Part shown: piece by piece, positions 1 to 8,110 of the stretch
Numbering within the stretch: the stretch's first letter is position 1
Layout: every line of letters begins with the position of its first letter
Made by a program: the position numbers and the translations under genes
Assembly: GCF_947494755.1 (NCBI RefSeq)
Contig: NZ_CANLVZ010000006.1
Location: forward strand, 1-64,000
Direction of reading: 5' to 3'
Origin: an uncultured Tateyamaria sp.
Lineage (GTDB): Bacteria; Pseudomonadota; Alphaproteobacteria; Rhodobacterales; Rhodobacteraceae
Length of the DNA: 64,000 nt
Notes under the pieces: generated by a model
What the model saw: the letters and a program-made list of their open reading frames with translations, nothing else
Databases searched by the model: none
Told to the model about the DNA's origin: nothing

Positions 1-77
1 GCTTCTCTTCATCGTCTGTCTCCTCAGTTGGAGAACAGGCTAACTCTAAATGCCGGACTTTTCAGGGGAGCAGGTCA
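1..77 (-). mobile_element. Truncated end of an IS3-family insertion sequence
   Basis: Read on the minus strand, the sequence begins at 77 with TGACCTGCTCCCCTGAAAAG. About 45 bases later comes an ATG at 10-12 followed by codons for K-R-S at the window edge. This is the layout of an IS3-group terminus: inverted repeat, short leader, then orfA. The same layout occurs at 58124-58190, where the terminus reads TGACCTGCCCCCCTGAAAAC and the following ORF starts M-K-E-N with recognisable IS3 OrfA sequence. Only the outer end of the element is in the window, so whether it is intact cannot be told. The match rests on comparing these two places within the window and on familiarity with the family. Confidence 0.7.
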
Positions 78-344
78 AGATGTCCGCGCTGCACACGATT
101 ACCCTCGCCAATCTGACGAATGAGTCACCGCTCAATCACTGCTTGGGAAACCAGAAAGTCATCGACTCCATCAGCCGAGGCATCCCAATGATGTGTCAGA
201 AGTTGGATACGTTCGTGGAACAGCTCGGAGACGATTATGCTGCGCACAGCGGATGCTGCCTCGCAGAACCCTCACGGCTCGATCAAATTGATCAAATTCC
301 AAACCGACCCGGCAATCACCGAAAAAGCTAACAAGTTGGAAAAA
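78..344 (+). other. Interval between IS end and tRNA; possible gene remnant
   Basis: The interval between the IS terminus and the tRNA gene contains an open frame on the plus strand (50-331, about 93 codons) that begins inside the IS end. Its product resembles no family I recognise and changes in composition after about codon 60. It may be the leftover of a gene cut by the IS insertion, or not coding. No promoter or hairpin of note was seen. Confidence 0.2.
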
Positions 345-420
345 TGGTGCCCCCACACGGACTCGAACCGCGGACCTACTGATTACAAATCAGTTGCTCT
401 ACCAGCTGAGCTATAGGGGC
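345..420 (-). tRNA. tRNA-Thr (anticodon UGU)
   Basis: The minus strand folds as a 76-nt cloverleaf. The 7-bp acceptor stem is GCCCCTA/TGGGGGC, where the last pair of the 5' arm is A-T and one pair is a wobble. The D arm contains AGCTCAGCTGGTAGAGC. The anticodon stem ACTGA/TCAGT carries the loop TTTGTAA, so the anticodon is TGT, reading ACA (Thr). The T arm is GGTTCGAGTCC, and the 3' CCA is encoded. An IS end lies about 270 bp downstream, so the 3' side of this tRNA may be an integration hot spot, though no integrase is visible. Confidence 0.95.
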
Positions 421-553
421 TTTCGGCGCGAGGTCTAATCAAAGTCGCCAGCGCACGCAAGATGGTTTTGCATAACCAGCAGAGGTTTTATCCCGCCGTA
501 AAACAGGTATACCTCGATACCGAACACACCAGACATGATCGAGGTCACAAACG

Positions 554-1429
554 ATGCAACTGGTTCTGCATGCAGGCGCGCATTTTACCGAAGATGAACG
601 GCTTGTGCGCTGTCTGCTGCGCAACAAGGAACAGTTCTCGAACCGGGGCGTGGCCGTCCCCGGTCCGGGCAAATACCGGGTGTTGTTACGCGAAACGCTG
701 GATGCGCTCGAGGAAGCCCCCCCCGCCCCCGAAGCGCGCGATATCCTGTTGGACGCCATCCTCGACGAGGAAAGCGCGGATCGTATGATTCTCAGCCACA
801 TGTACCTGTTCGGTGCGCCCAGAGCCTGCGTGCGGGACGGGATCATCTATCACAGCGCCCCGCAGCGGCTCGCGCATCTGTCGTCACTCTTTCCACATGA
901 CGACATCGAAGTGTTTCTGGCCATGCGCAATCCCGCGACCTTTCTGCCGGCCTTGTTCACCAAAGCGCCCCAATCAGATATGGAGAGCTTTTTGCGCGGG
1001 GCGGACCCCACTGAAATCCTTTGGTCCGATACGATCGACCAGATCCGCACCGCCGCGCCCCGCATCACGCTCACCACATGGTGTTTTGAGGACATGCCGA
1101 TGCTCTGGGCTCAGATCATCCGCGAGATGGCGGGGCTTGAGCATGGTGAAAAGATCATCGGGGGCTTCGATCTGTTGTCCGAGATCATGTCCGACGAAGG
1201 GATGCAGCGGTTTCGCGCGTACCTGCACTCGCACCCGACCATGACCGAAATGCAAAAACGGCGGGTGATTGCAGCGTTCCTCGACAAGTTCGCCATTGAC
1301 GACGAGATCGAAGAGGAACTGGACGCGCCTGGGTGGGACGACAGCACGGTCGAGACGCTGACCGAGATTTATGAAGAGGACATGGCGCGGGTGGCGCGGA
1401 TCCCTGGGGTCACATTCATCGCGCCCTAG
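554..1429 (+). CDS. Conserved hypothetical protein, roseobacter type (291 aa)
   Basis: Cytosolic protein with no signal peptide or membrane segment. The start at 554 has a GAGGT ribosome site at 541-545. The order 'LHAGAHFTEDERL' near the N terminus, a middle 'MRNPATFLPALF' and an acidic C-terminal third recall proteins annotated in roseobacters as hypothetical or distantly sulfotransferase-like. No P-loop such as GxxRxGT is visible, so I do not assign an activity. It stands alone, reads away from the tRNA and converges on gapR. Confidence 0.75.
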   Translation: MQLVLHAGAHFTEDERLVRCLLRNKEQFSNRGVAVPGPGKYRVLLRETLDALEEAPPAPEARDILLDAILDEESADRMILSHMYLFGAPRACVRDGIIYHSAPQRLAHLSSLFPHDDIEVFLAMRNPATFLPALFTKAPQSDMESFLRGADPTEILWSDTIDQIRTAAPRITLTTWCFEDMPMLWAQIIREMAGLEHGEKIIGGFDLLSEIMSDEGMQRFRAYLHSHPTMTEMQKRRVIAAFLDKFAIDDEIEEELDAPGWDDSTVETLTEIYEEDMARVARIPGVTFIAP

Positions 1430-1459
1430 ACTGATTCAGGAGCGTCGCGCAGAGGCGCG

Positions 1460-1723
1460 TCAGGCCATGCCAAGCGCCTCTTTGTACATCTCCAACACCG
1501 CTTCTTCTTCGGCGATGTCGTCCTTGTCGCGTTTGCGCAGCGCGATCACCTTGCGCATGACCTTTGTGTCATACCCGCGGGCCTTGGCCTCGGCCATCAC
1601 CTCTTTTTGCTGATCCGCCAGATCGCGTTTCTCCATATCCAGACGCTCGATACGCTCGATGAACTGGCGCAGCTCGTCTGCGGTGACGCGGTAGCTTTCG
1701 GCATTGGTGGCGGTGTCGGTCAT
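1460..1723 (-). CDS. gapR: GapR family DNA-binding protein (DUF2312)
   Basis: 87-aa protein of the DUF2312/GapR family, a nucleoid-associated protein that binds overtwisted AT-rich DNA ahead of replication and transcription forks in alphaproteobacteria. Visible hallmarks are the helical start 'ELRQFIERIERLDMEKRDL', the conserved 'EVMAEAKARGYD' and 'VIALRKRDKDD' blocks, and the usual length (80-90 aa). The ATG at 1723 is chosen because AGGAG lies just upstream, although the frame stays open further 5'. It is monocistronic and divergent from the small membrane gene at 1843. Confidence 0.93.
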   Translation of the reverse strand: MTDTATNAESYRVTADELRQFIERIERLDMEKRDLADQQKEVMAEAKARGYDTKVMRKVIALRKRDKDDIAEEEAVLEMYKEALGMA

Positions 1724-1842
1724 GTGAGGCTCCTGACGCTTGAGGGTGACCTGCGGGATAGCCGGGTGCACCCCGCCCTGCAAGAGGGTTTGCGGCGGCA
1801 GCGTTCTTGCCAACCGCCCGGCCCTGCGGTAGCCCTGCGCGC

Positions 1843-2085
1843 ATGGAAAATACAACGACTTTTAACGTGTTTGAGGCCCTGGTCTGGGGCGGCGCTGCGG
1901 TATCTTTGATTGGTCTTGCGGGGCTGATCTGGTGCATCGTCAAAGTGTGGCGCGCGCGCCGGGCACAGCTTGATGACGCGGGGATGCGCGCAGTGATGGC
2001 GCGGGTCTTGCCGCTGAACATGGGCGCGCTGTTCTTGTCGGTGATCGGGCTGATGCTCGTCATCGTCGGTATCTTTCTGGCTTAG
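1843..2085 (+). CDS. Small two-TM membrane protein
   Basis: 80-aa protein with two predicted membrane helices (about residues 9-30 and 58-79) joined by an Arg-rich cytosolic stretch (WRARRAQL). Hypothetical proteins of this size and shape are common in roseobacters and often annotated only as membrane proteins. The frame is open upstream to 1807, but ATG 1843 gives a clean N terminus before the first helix. It ends 10 bp before the YeeE-type gene, so the two may be co-transcribed. Confidence 0.7.
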   Translation: MENTTTFNVFEALVWGGAAVSLIGLAGLIWCIVKVWRARRAQLDDAGMRAVMARVLPLNMGALFLSVIGLMLVIVGIFLA

Positions 2086-2095
2086 GGAAACGGGC

Positions 2096-2515
2096 ATGCA
2101 GGTTGAGTGGATATACGGATTGGTCGGCGGCGTGCTGATCGGCAGTGCGGCGGCGCTGATGTTGCTGGGCAACGGGCGGATCATGGGGGCCAGCGGCATT
2201 GTCGGTGGGCTGATTGATGGGACCACAACCGACAGGGGGGCGACACTTGCTTTCATCGCCGGATTGATCGGAATGCCCGCGCTGATGAGCCTTGGGGGCT
2301 GGCAGGTCGACACGCAGGCCAGCTCGGCCCCTCTCCTGTTGATTGCTGGCGGGTTGGCCGTTGGGATAGGCACACGCTTTGCCAATGGCTGCACGTCCGG
2401 GCACGGGGTCTGCGGGATGTCGCGCCTGTCAGTGCGCGGTTTCGCGGCGACGCTGGCCTATATCGGCGCAGGCGCGCTGACCGTGACGGCGATGCGGATC
2501 GGGTTGGGCCTGTGA
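2096..2515 (+). CDS. YeeE/YedE family membrane protein, N-terminal half-type (sulfur transport)
   Basis: 139-aa membrane protein of the YeeE/YedE (sulf_transp) family, whose members import thiosulfate or related sulfur compounds. Four or so hydrophobic helices are visible. The signature 'GxxxRFANGCTSGHGVCGMSRLS' contains the conserved Cys-bearing NGCTSGHG loop at about residues 101-108. The following gene overlaps by 4 bp (GTGA) and encodes the matching second half, the pattern seen for PmpA/PmpB pairs. The next product is a rhodanese/BLH-like protein, supporting a sulfur role. The exact substrate is not deducible. Confidence 0.9.
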   Translation: MQVEWIYGLVGGVLIGSAAALMLLGNGRIMGASGIVGGLIDGTTTDRGATLAFIAGLIGMPALMSLGGWQVDTQASSAPLLLIAGGLAVGIGTRFANGCTSGHGVCGMSRLSVRGFAATLAYIGAGALTVTAMRIGLGL

Positions 2516-2946
2516 TTCGGTTGATGATTGCAGCCCTCAGTGGCGCGCTATTTGGCGCGGGCCTGCACATTTCCGGGATGACCGATACGGCGAAAGTACG
2601 GGGCTTTCTGGACTTTGCGGGCGCGTGGGATCCGACTCTGGCCTTTGTGATGGGCGGTGCCATCCTGCCGATGGCAGTGGCATGGCGGATGACGCGCGGG
2701 CGGGCTCCGCTCGCGGGCAGCACGTTTCCGGCCCCACCACGGCACGAGATCACCCGCCCGTTGATTGTTGGTTCGGTGCTGTTTGGCATTGGCTGGGGGC
2801 TTGTCGGGTTGTGCCCCGGCCCTGCCTTGGCGTCGCTGAGTTACGGTGGGTGGCAGGGTGTTCTGTTCCTCGCGGCGATGCTGGCGGGCATGGGCGCTGT
2901 GCCCCGGCTGCGCCGTGCGCTGGACAGTGCCGAGACGGCGGCATAG
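2512..2946 (+). CDS. YeeE/YedE family membrane protein, second half-type (DUF6691-like)
   Basis: 144-aa membrane protein starting with GTG inside the stop of the preceding gene (GTGA overlap), so translation is probably coupled. It carries the second conserved loop 'GWGLVGLCPGPAL' at about residues 86-98, with the Cys of LCPGPA matching the functional Cys of this half. The beginning 'SGALFGAGLHISGMTD' is also typical. Together the two genes form a two-subunit importer for a reduced sulfur species, probably delivering to the downstream sulfurtransferase-like protein. Confidence 0.88.
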   Translation: MIRLMIAALSGALFGAGLHISGMTDTAKVRGFLDFAGAWDPTLAFVMGGAILPMAVAWRMTRGRAPLAGSTFPAPPRHEITRPLIVGSVLFGIGWGLVGLCPGPALASLSYGGWQGVLFLAAMLAGMGAVPRLRRALDSAETAA

Positions 2947-2955
2947 CCTGCTATC

Positions 2956-3381
2956 ATGGATATCAGACAAATCACCCCGACCTATTTTGTGGCCCCGCAA
3001 GTTGACCCCGCGGACATGCAGGCCGTCGCTGACGCAGGCATCACAACCGTGATCTGCAACCGTCCGGACGCCGAAGTGCCACCCGCCTTTCAGGCGGATG
3101 CGGTCGAACAGGCGGCGCGGGCGGCAGGGCTGGAATTTGTGCGACTGCCTTTGACGCACCAGACCATGAACCCTGAAAATGTGGGCGCACAGATGGAGAT
3201 CGCCGCCGAGGCGCAGGGTCCGGTGTTGGCCTATTGCGCTTCGGGAACACGCTCGACCGTGGTGTGGTGTTTGGGGCAAGCCGACAAGATGGCTGCGGAT
3301 GACATTCTCGCCGCGGCCCGCGCGGGCGGATATGATCTGGATAATCTGCGCCCGACGCTTGCGGCGATTGCGCAAGCCTAG
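2956..3381 (+). CDS. TIGR01244/BLH-like phosphatase or sulfurtransferase domain protein
   Basis: 141-aa single-domain protein with the dual-specificity phosphatase-like fold found at the N terminus of Blh (beta-lactamase hydrolase-like) proteins. The active-site loop reads CASGTRS (Cys at about 97), equivalent to CxxGxRS of the family. The N-terminal block 'GITTVICNRPDAE' and the 'HQTMNPENV' stretch also fit. It follows the YeeE pair by 9 bp. In related operons such proteins accompany sulfide:quinone reductase or YeeE genes and handle persulfide, which is the likely role here. No metallo-hydrolase domain is present. Confidence 0.85.
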   Translation: MDIRQITPTYFVAPQVDPADMQAVADAGITTVICNRPDAEVPPAFQADAVEQAARAAGLEFVRLPLTHQTMNPENVGAQMEIAAEAQGPVLAYCASGTRSTVVWCLGQADKMAADDILAAARAGGYDLDNLRPTLAAIAQA

Positions 3382-3386
3382 GCCCG

Positions 3387-4595
3387 CTAACCTACGTTTC
3401 GCATGGCGAGATCGGGCAAGTCCGCAAGGTCTGGCAAGTCCGACAGGTCCGGCAAGTCATCCAGATCCGGAAGCGTTGTGTCATCGGCAGTGACAACGGG
3501 TGTTGCAAGATCAGGCAGGTCTGACGCCGCCAAATCGGCCTCGAGGGCGGCCATGGTCGCCTCCAACTCTTGATTACTGACGTCATCGGCGTCCTCTGCG
3601 CGCCGACGGCCGGTCTCGAATTCTTTGACCTGAGGCATGTCGACCATTGGTTCATCACTGGCCCGGCGCAGCGGTTGCGAGGCATGCAGCGGTTTGCGCT
3701 GCGGCTTGACCGCGCGCATGCCGTCCACCTGCCCCACAACGCCACGCCCGACAATGCGCCCCGTAGTCGTCGTGATCTGCACCGAGGGGAACTGGCCCGG
3801 CGTGAGCGGGAAGGCGTCACCAACCGCCAACGCGCGCACCGCGCTCAGCGGCAATTCCATCTGACAGATCACCATGTTCAACTCTGCGTGCAGGCCCATC
3901 ACCGTTGACGACAAATCAGCCGCCGGACCGTGAAGTGTCGCGCCGTCCTCAGTCCCGTCATGCGGTTCTTCCCGGGCCTCGGGATTGGGCAGGATCAGAG
4001 TGATCTCACCCTGTCGAGCGCCGCGCGCCATATCCACGGTCAGTTTGACTCCGGTGTATTCCGACGCCTCGAGGGCCATGGCCAGCGTGCGCGACGACTC
4101 AGCCTTGGCCCCGAAAGAAAAACCATCGATCAGGGCGCGATCATCGGCGTCGTCCAATATGTCTGTCACCCGCGCGATCACCGCATCCAAAAGAGGCGCA
4201 CACACGGCCGCATCGGTGCGGGTCATGGGCCGGGTCAGCCCCTTGTCAGGCTGCACTTTTCCCATGGTTTGCTGCTGGATCAGCCCGCCCACCACGACCG
4301 GATCAATCATCGCCGCCCCGACACAACCGCGCGGCCCGTCCATCAGCATCAACAACACCTCGTCGTCCAGCATGTCAGGCACGGCCTCACCGCTGACCTC
4401 TTGCACGACCGCCCCGATCACGGCCATGGGCAGATCCATCAGCGTGTCCGCCACCTTGGCCATGCTCAGACGCATCGCCTTTTGCAGCGTCATCGCGCGC
4501 GCGTCACGCTCTTGGCGACCAGCGGCCGCGATGCGCCCCAACACGGTGTCTGGTTTGGTGTCGCCCATATCCTCCGCCGCTGCACGGCTCGCCAT
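3387..4595 (-). CDS. FliM/FliN (SpoA) family flagellar switch-like protein
   Basis: 402-aa soluble protein. A SpoA-type surface-binding domain at about 225-300 is recognisable by 'MELPLSAVRALAVGDAFPL' and 'VGQVDGMRAVKPQRK', as in FliM/FliN/HrcQ proteins that build the C-ring of flagella. The 200 residues before it are FliM-like helical sequence. The C terminus is an acidic repeat tail of LPDL units. No other flagellar gene lies near, so its membership of the C-ring is inferred from the domain alone. ATG at 4595 or 4568 are both possible starts. Confidence 0.8.
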   Translation of the reverse strand: MASRAAAEDMGDTKPDTVLGRIAAAGRQERDARAMTLQKAMRLSMAKVADTLMDLPMAVIGAVVQEVSGEAVPDMLDDEVLLMLMDGPRGCVGAAMIDPVVVGGLIQQQTMGKVQPDKGLTRPMTRTDAAVCAPLLDAVIARVTDILDDADDRALIDGFSFGAKAESSRTLAMALEASEYTGVKLTVDMARGARQGEITLILPNPEAREEPHDGTEDGATLHGPAADLSSTVMGLHAELNMVICQMELPLSAVRALAVGDAFPLTPGQFPSVQITTTTGRIVGRGVVGQVDGMRAVKPQRKPLHASQPLRRASDEPMVDMPQVKEFETGRRRAEDADDVSNQELEATMAALEADLAASDLPDLATPVVTADDTTLPDLDDLPDLSDLPDLADLPDLAMRNVG

Positions 4596-4662
4596 TACGC
4601 GCTCAGGTCTAGTACGGATTGGTTACCAACCGCTTTACATCACAGCAGTTTTTCAAGCGATG

Positions 4663-7344
4663 CTATTGCGCGGCCAGCGCGGCCTGAGTGGGCAAATGAA
4701 CCGTAAACGCATTGCCCGACGGCCCACCCAGAAACGAGATTTCGCCCCCAAGCCGCGTCATGATTTCGCGGCAAATCGCAAGGCCAAGACCCGCGCCCGC
4801 CTCGTCATTGTCACTGATCCGGGCAAATTTTTCGAAAATCAGCGCCCGCGCCGCCGGGGGAATCGGCATGCCGTTGTCCGAAAAGACGACCGCAATCGCA
4901 CCGTCCTCCTGACGCACTTCGATCACCAGACGGGGTTGCTCTGCCTGACAATATTTCTGTGCATTTGTAATCAGATTAATGAAGACCTGCGTAAGCCGAT
5001 CCAGATCGGTGGTCAAAGTCACCGCCTCGTCCAGATGGCGACGCCGGATGTCCAGTGCGCCGGTCCCGCTGGCTTGCGCCGTCAAGATCGCCTTTTCCAG
5101 CACAGAGCTGAGCGTCCCCGTCTCAAAGTTCAGATTGACCTGCCCGTTTTCCAACACGCTGAGGTCCAGCAGATCGTCCAGCAACCGCGTCAGGCGGATC
5201 GCCTCCCCATGGATGATGGAGGCATATTTCGTCTTTTCGACCTGCCCCAGCCCATCCGTGTCCCGCAGGATCTCCGAAAACGAGCGGATCGAGGTCATTG
5301 GCGTGCGCAACTCGTGGCTGATCTGGCTGAGGAAAGCATCCTTTTGCACCGAAAGCGCGGTCAACTTGGCATTGGCCTCGCGCAGCTTGCCTGCCGTGCG
5401 GCTCAGCTCGGCGGACTTTGCCTCAAGCTGGTTGGAGTATTCGAGGATCTGTGCGGATTCGTCGGCCACCGCCATCAGATCCTGCACCGATACCGATGCC
5501 CCGCCGACCAGCTGGCTGATCATCGCATGGGCGGTTGCGGCCCCAACCGAGCCGGTCAATTCACGCTCAAGCTGTTGCAGGAAACCCGGTGTGGGTTCGG
5601 GCAAATGGCCTTGCACGCCTTGGCGCGCCGCCTCGGCACGGAACAGATCGAGCGCCTCGGTCGCCCCCAAAATCCGCTGCGTCATGATCAGCAGATCTTC
5701 GGATGTGGCAAGGGCCGCGTCCCAGCCCCGCGCTTGGGTCGAATGATCAAAGACGTTGACAAATTGCGCGCCCTGCAACCGCTCAAGCGGGCCAGGAAAG
5801 ATGAACAGCGACACGATCACGAAAGCGGTCGTGTTCAGCGTGATCGACCACACAATTGCATGGACGGTCGGGTCCAACCCGCTGATCCCGAACAGGGCCT
5901 GCGGGCGCAACCATGACAGACCGAACAGGCCCGTATCGAAGGTGGCAACGCTCAGCACCGCGCCGGGGCCAAAGCTGGGCAGGAGCGAGCAGAAGACCCA
6001 AACTGAAAAGCCAACGCACAGCCCGGCCAATGCCCCCCATCGGGTCGCACCGCGCCAGAAGATACCGCCCATCATGACCGGCAGGAACTGCGCCACGCCC
6101 GCGAATGAGATCAGGCCCATCGCCGCCAGTGCCGAGCCACCGCCCGAAAAGCGGTAATAGAGATAGCCAAGCCCGATGATCATGAGGATCGAGGCACGCC
6201 GCGACAGGATCACCACATTGCGCACGTCCCCCGACACCTGCGCACCGGGCCCCTGCAGGTTGAGCCACACTGGCATCACCACGTGGTTGGATACCATCGT
6301 GGACAGCGCCAAGGTTGCCACAATCACCATCGACGTGGCCGATGAAAACCCGCCCAGAAAGCTGAGGGTGGCCAAGCCCACCTGCCCTTGCGCCAAGGGC
6401 ACGGTCAGCACGAACAGATCAGGGTTCGACCCCGCAGGCATCAGATCAAGACCGACGACTGCGATGGGCACCACAAACAGGCTCATCAGCAGCAGATAGA
6501 CCGGAAAGGCCCAGCTTGCGATTTGCAGGTGCCGCTCGTCCTCGTTCTCGACCACCATGACCTGAAACATGCGGGGCAGTGCCAGAAAAGCCGCCGCCGA
6601 CAGGGCCGTGAGCGCCACCCACCGGCTGCGATCCATGTCCCAGGCCCCAATGGGTGAGGCGTCAATCTGCTCCATCATCGGGGCGAGCCCGCCCGCGACG
6701 CCCCAGACGACAAAAATACCGACCGCCAAGAGTGCAATCAGCTTGACGACGGCCTCGACCGCGATGGCGATCACAACGCCGTCGTGGCGTTCATTGGCGT
6801 TGAGGTTTCGCGTTCCGAACAGAACGGTAAAGATCGCAAGCCCAAAGGCGACCCAGAACCCGGCGATCAACTGGTTGAGCGGGGCATCCCCGCCGGGTTC
6901 CGAAAAGATCGACAGGGACAGCGTGACCGACTGCAATTGCAGCGCGATATAAGGGGTCACACCGATCACGGCCATGATGGTCACGACAATAGCCAGCAGG
7001 TTGGACTTGCCGTAGCGGGCGGAAATCAGGTCCGCCACCGACGTGGCTCGTTGCGCGCGGCCAATGCGCACCAGCTTCCGCAAGGCCCACCACCAGCCGA
7101 TCATAACAAGGCTGGGGCCCAGATAGATCGTGACAAACTCCATCCCCGACCGGGCGGCATAGCCGACAGCACCGTAAAACGTCCACGCGGTGCAATAGAT
7201 TGACAGGGAAAGGGTATAAACGAGCGGAGAGCGCAGCCACCCGCCCTTGCCACGCTGTGCAGCGCGTTCCGCAAGATAGGCGATGGCAAACAGAAAGATG
7301 ACGTAGCCAAGGCTGACGCCGATCAGCTGATTGACGGACGTCAC
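4663..7344 (-). CDS. Sodium:solute symporter-sensor histidine kinase fusion
   Basis: 893-aa protein. Residues 1-500 form about 13 membrane helices of the sodium:solute symporter (SSS) family. Residues about 640-893 are a histidine kinase: H-box SHELRTP (His at about 675), N-box 'INLITNAQKY', G1 DNG and G2 GAGLGLAI. CbrA of Pseudomonas has the same architecture. GTG at 7344 is the start and directly follows the stop of the 98-aa gene. Gene order is response regulator, small membrane protein, kinase, on one strand with overlaps, so they form one signalling unit. The ligand is unknown; transport and sensing may be coupled. Confidence 0.93.
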   Translation of the reverse strand: MTSVNQLIGVSLGYVIFLFAIAYLAERAAQRGKGGWLRSPLVYTLSLSIYCTAWTFYGAVGYAARSGMEFVTIYLGPSLVMIGWWWALRKLVRIGRAQRATSVADLISARYGKSNLLAIVVTIMAVIGVTPYIALQLQSVTLSLSIFSEPGGDAPLNQLIAGFWVAFGLAIFTVLFGTRNLNANERHDGVVIAIAVEAVVKLIALLAVGIFVVWGVAGGLAPMMEQIDASPIGAWDMDRSRWVALTALSAAAFLALPRMFQVMVVENEDERHLQIASWAFPVYLLLMSLFVVPIAVVGLDLMPAGSNPDLFVLTVPLAQGQVGLATLSFLGGFSSATSMVIVATLALSTMVSNHVVMPVWLNLQGPGAQVSGDVRNVVILSRRASILMIIGLGYLYYRFSGGGSALAAMGLISFAGVAQFLPVMMGGIFWRGATRWGALAGLCVGFSVWVFCSLLPSFGPGAVLSVATFDTGLFGLSWLRPQALFGISGLDPTVHAIVWSITLNTTAFVIVSLFIFPGPLERLQGAQFVNVFDHSTQARGWDAALATSEDLLIMTQRILGATEALDLFRAEAARQGVQGHLPEPTPGFLQQLERELTGSVGAATAHAMISQLVGGASVSVQDLMAVADESAQILEYSNQLEAKSAELSRTAGKLREANAKLTALSVQKDAFLSQISHELRTPMTSIRSFSEILRDTDGLGQVEKTKYASIIHGEAIRLTRLLDDLLDLSVLENGQVNLNFETGTLSSVLEKAILTAQASGTGALDIRRRHLDEAVTLTTDLDRLTQVFINLITNAQKYCQAEQPRLVIEVRQEDGAIAVVFSDNGMPIPPAARALIFEKFARISDNDEAGAGLGLAICREIMTRLGGEISFLGGPSGNAFTVHLPTQAALAAQ

Positions 7345-7641
7345 CTAGAGGGCCTCGTCGTCTTGGTCGGCGGAGGTGTCGCGACGGGCAAACAGGACCG
7401 CCCAGAGCGCAAAGGCCGCCATGATCAGACCGATCCACACCACAAAGACATAGACAATCGCCGACGACATCGCCATCGGCTCGGGCGCGTCAGGGCCGTC
7501 CGCAACGGTCGGCCAGAAGACGGGCAACAGCCACAGCGCGATGCCGGCAATCGGCAACAGCCGCAACGCATCCATCAGGCGGCGGCGGCGATACCCGCGT
7601 TGCTCGAGGAACACAGGAGGAGAGGCACCGGCGTCACTCAT
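7345..7641 (-). CDS. Small two-TM protein of the symporter-kinase operon
   Basis: 98-aa membrane protein with two helices (about 26-46 and 62-86) and short charged ends. It starts inside the stop of the response regulator (ATGA overlap) and stops immediately before the GTG of the kinase, so all three are translationally coupled. I do not recognise a named family. Small DUF485/DUF4212-type partners accompany other SSS transporters, and this may be an equivalent subunit of the fused sensor. Confidence 0.8.
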   Translation of the reverse strand: MSDAGASPPVFLEQRGYRRRRLMDALRLLPIAGIALWLLPVFWPTVADGPDAPEPMAMSSAIVYVFVVWIGLIMAAFALWAVLFARRDTSADQDDEAL

Positions 7642-8012
7642 TGGGCCAGTTGGACAAGGTCACGCACGGCCGTCATCACTTCGGTGTTGGAAAACGGCTT
7701 GGTCATAAAGCGGCTCACCCCCGCCTTTTCGGCCTGCTCGCGGTCGCGCGACTGGCCGCGGGCGGTCAGCATCAACACAGGCATCTTGGCAAAATCAGGA
7801 TCGGCGCGCACTTCGGTCAGGATATCCAGCCCACTTTTGCCCGGCAGCATATAGTCGAGGATCACCAGATCGGGGCGCATGGCCAGGATCGTGTCCACCG
7901 CCGTCGCCCCATCCGAATGGGTATCGACCTGCCAGCCTTCACGGCTGAGCAGAAAACGGATCGCTTCAATGATATTGATCTCGTCTTCGACGAGCAGAAC
8001 ATGCTTGCCCAT
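7638..8012 (-). CDS. Response regulator, receiver domain only
   Basis: 124-aa CheY-like receiver with the acidic pocket EDE (9-11), phosphoacceptor Asp in VILDYMLPG (Asp53), conserved Thr in 'LMLTARG' and Lys in 'FMTKPFS'. It has no output domain. ATG 8012 is chosen over the longer open frame because GGGAGG lies just upstream. It is the first gene of the operon with the SSS-kinase fusion, its probable phosphodonor. Lacking an effector domain, it must act by protein contact or as a relay. Confidence 0.92.
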   Translation of the reverse strand: MGKHVLLVEDEINIIEAIRFLLSREGWQVDTHSDGATAVDTILAMRPDLVILDYMLPGKSGLDILTEVRADPDFAKMPVLMLTARGQSRDREQAEKAGVSRFMTKPFSNTEVMTAVRDLVQLAQ

Positions 8013-8110
8013 GCTCTTTTCCTCCCTGATCGCGCCGCCTGCGTGGGGTCTTCGACCTCTTCTGAGGCGCGTGTTAACTATGTGGGGTTTTGCGCGTTCT
8101 GTCAAAAACC

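Noticed and set aside
439-846. Long minus-strand frame opposite the 291-aa gene
   Set aside because: Composition and lack of a recognisable product mark it as a shadow of the plus-strand gene in GC-rich DNA.
4619-4629. Palindrome TTGGTTACCAA upstream of the FliN-like gene
   Set aside because: Could recall a CtrA-like site but lacks the TTAA-N7-TTAA spacing; one 11-bp palindrome is not enough.
3985-5916. Plus-strand frame of 643 codons opposite the FliN-like and kinase genes
   Set aside because: Arg/His/Gln-rich antisense frame without domains; both genes on the other strand are clearly real.
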